Positions 6,383-9,209 of a stretch of 9,209 nucleotides of DNA are shown in pieces. The position numbers and the translations under genes are program-made. The notes beneath the pieces were generated by a model, which saw only the letters and a program-made list of their open reading frames with translations, was not told the DNA's origin and did no database searches. Each line of letters starts with the position of its first letter. The stretch's first letter is position 1. This DNA is from JAKEGK01 sp036507695 (lineage in GTDB: Bacteria > Pseudomonadota > Gammaproteobacteria > SZUA-152), in assembly GCA_036507695.1 (NCBI GenBank), contig DATCIR010000177.1:1-9209 (forward strand). Direction: 5' to 3'.

Positions 6383-6796
6383 GAACCAGTTGCAGAAGAA
6401 TTATAGTTAGCGTGCACACAAATGTAGTGGTTTTACCCCGCCACTAGCAGCGATACCTAACACAGTCGCTAATGCTCGGCAAATCAGCGTCCATAACAAC
6501 GTAAGCCGTGTTATCGGCCGCAATGACCGCGTGAGTGTAGGGCCGCGTTTTACCGAATAAACCATCTAGCCCGCATTTCTCACCAGGCGGCCGCTAACGA
6601 TCAAGAAAAGACGGAAAAACAAACGGCTATGCATCATAAATCGAAGACACACTGTTCAGCTCTCTGGCCTATCGCGGTTCAGACTGGTCTTCGTGTCCGT
6701 AGGCGTGCTCTTCACTCATTTTACAGGGTCCGTAAAGGTGTCGCGAAGCCCAGGGATGATGAAATGAGCTTTAATTCTCGTGGGCGCAAATCCAAT
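6369..6796. other. Gene-poor spacer, possibly containing a degraded coding or mobile remnant
   Basis: No intact gene is supported. Unlike the AT-rich gaps elsewhere in the window, much of this stretch has coding-like G+C. On the minus strand 6447-6593 is open for 49 codons with a protein-like composition and ends at a TAG (6444-6446), but it lacks a start codon and is closed upstream by another TAG (6594-6596). TAGTGG/CCACTA arms occur at 6425-6446. A plus-strand frame at 6629-6820 looks spurious because it runs into the terminator of the opposite gene. Confidence 0.5.
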
Positions 6797-6830
6797 AAAA
6801 AAGGCGTGCTCTTCGATTGAAAAGCACGCC
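6797..6830 (-). terminator. Rho-independent terminator of the haloperoxidase gene
   Basis: Read on the minus strand, GGCGTGCT (6830-6823) pairs with AGCACGCC (6810-6803) across a 12-base loop. The stem can extend inward by A-T pairs past one mismatch. Six T residues follow immediately (6802-6797). It lies about 56 bases beyond the haloperoxidase stop codon. Confidence 0.8.
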
Positions 6831-6885
6831 CATCTTTACTTAACGCCAGTCAGCATTGACTTGCGTGTAACGCGGCAGGCTGGAT

Positions 6886-8625
6886 TTAGTTGTAGAATAC
6901 CCCCTCCTTGCTGACCAGGACCGGTGTACCGTCAAATTTGTTGAAGGTGAAGCCGGCGAAGTCTTCGTTGTAAGTTTTAACTAATTCTCTTAGCACAGTG
7001 ATGGCATACTCTTCACCCAGCACCATGCCAAGGTCTCCATCGCTGCGGTAATGAACGCCCGCGACATCGCGGCCGAGGGAGATGTTGCTGCCCAGTTTGT
7101 TAAGTTCACCTTCGATAGTCAGGGCGGGGCCTGTATAGTCGATAAGTGCAGTGCCATCTTCATTGGGCATCTTCGGGTTGGGAATAACAAAATCACCGTT
7201 AAAGAAGGCTTTCAACATAGTCACCGCGGCGCCCGCCATAACGGCGTGTCCGGCCGGATAGCTGGGATGCAGCGGGCTGCCGGCGGGTGAGGCCTGGGGC
7301 AGCAGGTAAGTGCCATAGGTATCAAAAACAATATCCAGCGCCGGAGACTCCAGAGCGTCTGCATGAATGGGATAGCTGATATCCACTTTTGTCAGATCAT
7401 TGTGCACGTGTCCAAAAAACACTTCCGGCCGGGCGCGGCGGTGCACCAGAAACTTTTGATACCAGGCGACGTTTTGTGAAGGCATGGAGACACGGCCGAT
7501 AAAATCCATGGCGTGGTTATTGCCAAACAAGGGGCTGCGCGCTTCGGCGGTTTTACCTTTATATGGATCATTGGGATCGTAAGCGTTAGCACCATAACCG
7601 CGGATTATACGGGTGGCGCCAAGATAGGCCTGGTCGATGAAGTCCTGCAATACGTATTGCGCCAACGCCCGGCCGTTGTATAAATAACGCGGTTCAGCCA
7701 GGGATTGAACGGTGGTGATTCCGCTTGGATTCGCGCCACGTTGAATCCGCAGCCATTCATTGTAGTTTGTCAGATGATCGTTACCCGCAACCGGGATTCT
7801 ATATTTTTGTGGAATGGTTACTGCCCCATAGGGAATCGGTTGCAACAGGAACTGAGAAATATAAGGTCCAACCGATTCACCAACGCCGATACCGCGGAAC
7901 AGGGTCTGCGGCGACACCTCGCTATTCGCATCTTTCGGGCCACGGAAATCCGCCATGCCTGACAGGTCATCGGCCGCTTGCGCGATCAGGGAATCGTTGT
8001 CGTAATTGGCGAACGGCACATCACGGGTTAATGCCTGCCACAATACTTCGATGGCTTCCGAGGCCTGCCAGGCACTGTTAAACGCAGGTGCGGCGGGCAT
8101 GGTGTAGCTGTGGGGATCCTTGCCTTCCATCAAGTAGGTATAGGCGGCTTGTGGATTACGCAGGCCCAATACGTTTTCATCGGCCATGATAATGGCGTCG
8201 AAGTCAGCGGGCTTGCCGGTGCTCAGGGCATGGATCAGGCTTTGGTACGCGGCCGGATCCACAATGCCGTTATCATCATGCGGCAGGCCTTTGGTATAGC
8301 TATTGATCATGTTGGCGTAGGTTGTTTCGTCGCCGTTATCCGGATGCGCCGGCAACGGTTCCAGAAAGTTGCTTTGTGCCGCTTCCGTTCTGAGTTTGCG
8401 TGCTTCAATGGACCGTTGCTGGGGGGCGAGCGGGCCAATCGCCTCGGCATAGGCGGCGCCTGGCAAGCTGCTCGTTACCAACGCAGTTGGTGCAATAACC
8501 GTGATGCCAAACGCGATGCTGCTGCTTAGCAGTAGTGTTGAAGCCTTGCTCAATGTTGTGCGCGGCGTTGATGTAATATTTGTCCTACAATTTTTTAATC
8601 TTATTCCTGTCTGTTTTGAGTGCAT
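6886..8625 (-). CDS. Exported vanadium-dependent haloperoxidase (PAP2-type fold)
   Basis: Predicted vanadate enzyme of 579 residues that would use H2O2 to oxidise halides (bromide, iodide or chloride), producing hypohalite outside the cytoplasm. Active-site landmarks match the algal bromoperoxidase pattern in identity and spacing: K391 and R399 in 'YQKFLVHRRARPE', H453 and H460 in 'HPSYPAGH', and R519 and H525 in 'GRDVAGVH'. H525 would bind vanadate and H460 would be the acid-base histidine. A458 stands where algal enzymes usually have a vanadate-contacting Ser. A long polar N-region precedes a hydrophobic core (about 28-50) and a likely cleavage site after 'AYA' at residue 60, so export by Sec is probable. 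AAGGAA lies eight bases before the ATG. The gene stands alone, with its own terminator. Halide specificity cannot be read from sequence. Related acid phosphatases share the fold, but the RRARPE and HPSYPAGH motifs favour a haloperoxidase. Confidence 0.85.
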   Translation of the reverse strand: MHSKQTGIRLKNCRTNITSTPRTTLSKASTLLLSSSIAFGITVIAPTALVTSSLPGAAYAEAIGPLAPQQRSIEARKLRTEAAQSNFLEPLPAHPDNGDETTYANMINSYTKGLPHDDNGIVDPAAYQSLIHALSTGKPADFDAIIMADENVLGLRNPQAAYTYLMEGKDPHSYTMPAAPAFNSAWQASEAIEVLWQALTRDVPFANYDNDSLIAQAADDLSGMADFRGPKDANSEVSPQTLFRGIGVGESVGPYISQFLLQPIPYGAVTIPQKYRIPVAGNDHLTNYNEWLRIQRGANPSGITTVQSLAEPRYLYNGRALAQYVLQDFIDQAYLGATRIIRGYGANAYDPNDPYKGKTAEARSPLFGNNHAMDFIGRVSMPSQNVAWYQKFLVHRRARPEVFFGHVHNDLTKVDISYPIHADALESPALDIVFDTYGTYLLPQASPAGSPLHPSYPAGHAVMAGAAVTMLKAFFNGDFVIPNPKMPNEDGTALIDYTGPALTIEGELNKLGSNISLGRDVAGVHYRSDGDLGMVLGEEYAITVLRELVKTYNEDFAGFTFNKFDGTPVLVSKEGVFYN

Positions 8626-9054
8626 GTGTCATGTTCCTTAATATTAATTGTTGATAGTGGCTGCAGCGATACAGTGACTACATCGGCAGGACAGCAAGCG
8701 GGTTTTGGTGCTGATAAATCTAACGACATTTACTCCCTGCCTGAGCGGCAACGTAACTTATCAGGATTGTTAGCGCAAGGGAGAAAAAAGAAAAGCGTGT
8801 TTGTAATGTCAATTTTCAATCTGATTGAGTAAAGGCTGGACAAGGCAGATTAATTCATAAACGAATGTAGACTAAATAACGCTAAATCATGACTGGCTTT
8901 AATTGAAACAGATAAAGATAAATAGGGGATGTCAATAAAATGGAGTGATGCTATTAGTCCAATATGTATGCAAAGTGCGCAGTTGTACGTATCAGTCCAT
9001 GATGACAGAAACTACTGGATGCCATTAAACCATTACCGTTGTGTGGTGTTTTTC
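8626..9054. other. AT-rich non-coding stretch upstream of the haloperoxidase
   Basis: This must include the haloperoxidase promoter, but I could not identify a convincing -35/-10 pair on the minus strand. A 70-codon plus-strand frame at 8620-8832 overlaps the haloperoxidase start and has no ribosome binding site or family resemblance. No RNA gene or terminator-like hairpin is evident. Confidence 0.5.
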
Positions 9055-9209
9055 TTAAACCTAGGTTAAACCTAGAATCCGCAGTTGGACGCGGTGGAGT
9101 GTGCGATTTTCAGAGTGCAGGGCAAGGCGCTGCGCTCTATGGAAGGGAATGCGGAATGGTCGTTCCATTCCAAGGAGTTGCAACGCCGCCATGCGCTTTG
9201 ACGATCGTG
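9055..9209. repeat. Candidate edge of a dispersed repeat or insertion element
   Basis: The block opens with a tandem pair TTAAACCTAG at 9055-9064 and 9066-9075, containing the palindrome AACCTAGGTT at 9058-9067. It then reads CCTAGAATCCGCA from 9071. CCTAGA-type ends recall IS1380-family terminal repeats such as that of ISEcp1, but only loosely. Inside are short arms CCGC/GCGG at 9079-9094 and a perfect stem GGAATGG-TCGTT-CCATTCC at 9153-9171. Composition shifts sharply from AT-rich to GC-richer here. No transposase is visible because the window ends, so the identity is inference. Confidence 0.35.

Noticed and set aside
6702..6814. GGCGTGCTCTTC repeated at 6702-6713 and 6803-6814
   Set aside because: There are only two copies of 12 bases, one inside a terminator stem. 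No array or element structure surrounds them.
6629..6820. 63-codon plus-strand open frame
   Set aside because: It has low-complexity basic composition, no family resemblance and no clear ribosome binding site, and its end runs through the terminator stem of the opposite haloperoxidase gene.
8620..8832. 70-codon plus-strand open frame beside the haloperoxidase start
   Set aside because: It overlaps the haloperoxidase start on the other strand, lacks a ribosome binding site and has no recognisable domain. It is most likely chance.

Overview
The window looks like a chromosomal stretch from a Gram-negative proteobacterium, most likely a gammaproteobacterium. The support is a DapC-type aminotransferase, an OxyR whose redox cysteines fall at exactly the Escherichia coli positions (199 and 208), Tat- and Sec-exported periplasmic proteins, and a c-type cytochrome. 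Coding regions have moderate G+C and the intergenic gaps are AT-rich. The species cannot be named from this sequence.

Layout. On the minus strand, 41-1234 encodes a succinyldiaminopimelate transaminase (dapC, lysine and peptidoglycan precursor synthesis). Divergent from it, 1368-2667 holds a two-gene plus-strand unit: a ten-helix EamA exporter and, one base later, a small VOC (glyoxalase-fold) protein. Converging on that unit is oxyR (2718-3710, minus). A 482-base AT-rich gap with several dyads separates oxyR from a divergent plus-strand operon. That operon encodes a Tat-exported metallophosphoesterase (4193-5209) and, 17 bases downstream behind a strong ribosome binding site, a secreted monohaem cytochrome c (5227-5703). 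It ends in an almost ideal intrinsic terminator (5729-5769). A secreted DUF1566-family protein follows as its own unit (5838-6368). After a roughly 500-base stretch without a convincing gene, a large exported vanadium-dependent haloperoxidase lies on the minus strand (6886-8625) with its own terminator. The last 580 bases hold no gene I can support. The final ~150 bases look like the edge of a dispersed repeat or insertion element.

How the genes may work together. The most interesting part is the metallophosphoesterase-cytochrome pair. Both products are predicted to be exported to the periplasm. The phosphoesterase has the full catalytic fold but carries Glu in place of the usual metal-binding Asn. 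The cytochrome has the CxxCH site plus a downstream 'NWCI' cysteine segment resembling the haem-ligand region of SoxA/TsdA cytochromes. This recalls the Sox thiosulfate-oxidation logic, in which SoxB (also a metallophosphoesterase-fold enzyme) works with SoxAX, but neither gene is a canonical sox gene. I infer a possible uncharacterised periplasmic hydrolase/redox module. The peroxide sensor OxyR and the peroxide-consuming haloperoxidase give the neighbourhood a redox flavour, but no shared regulation is demonstrated.
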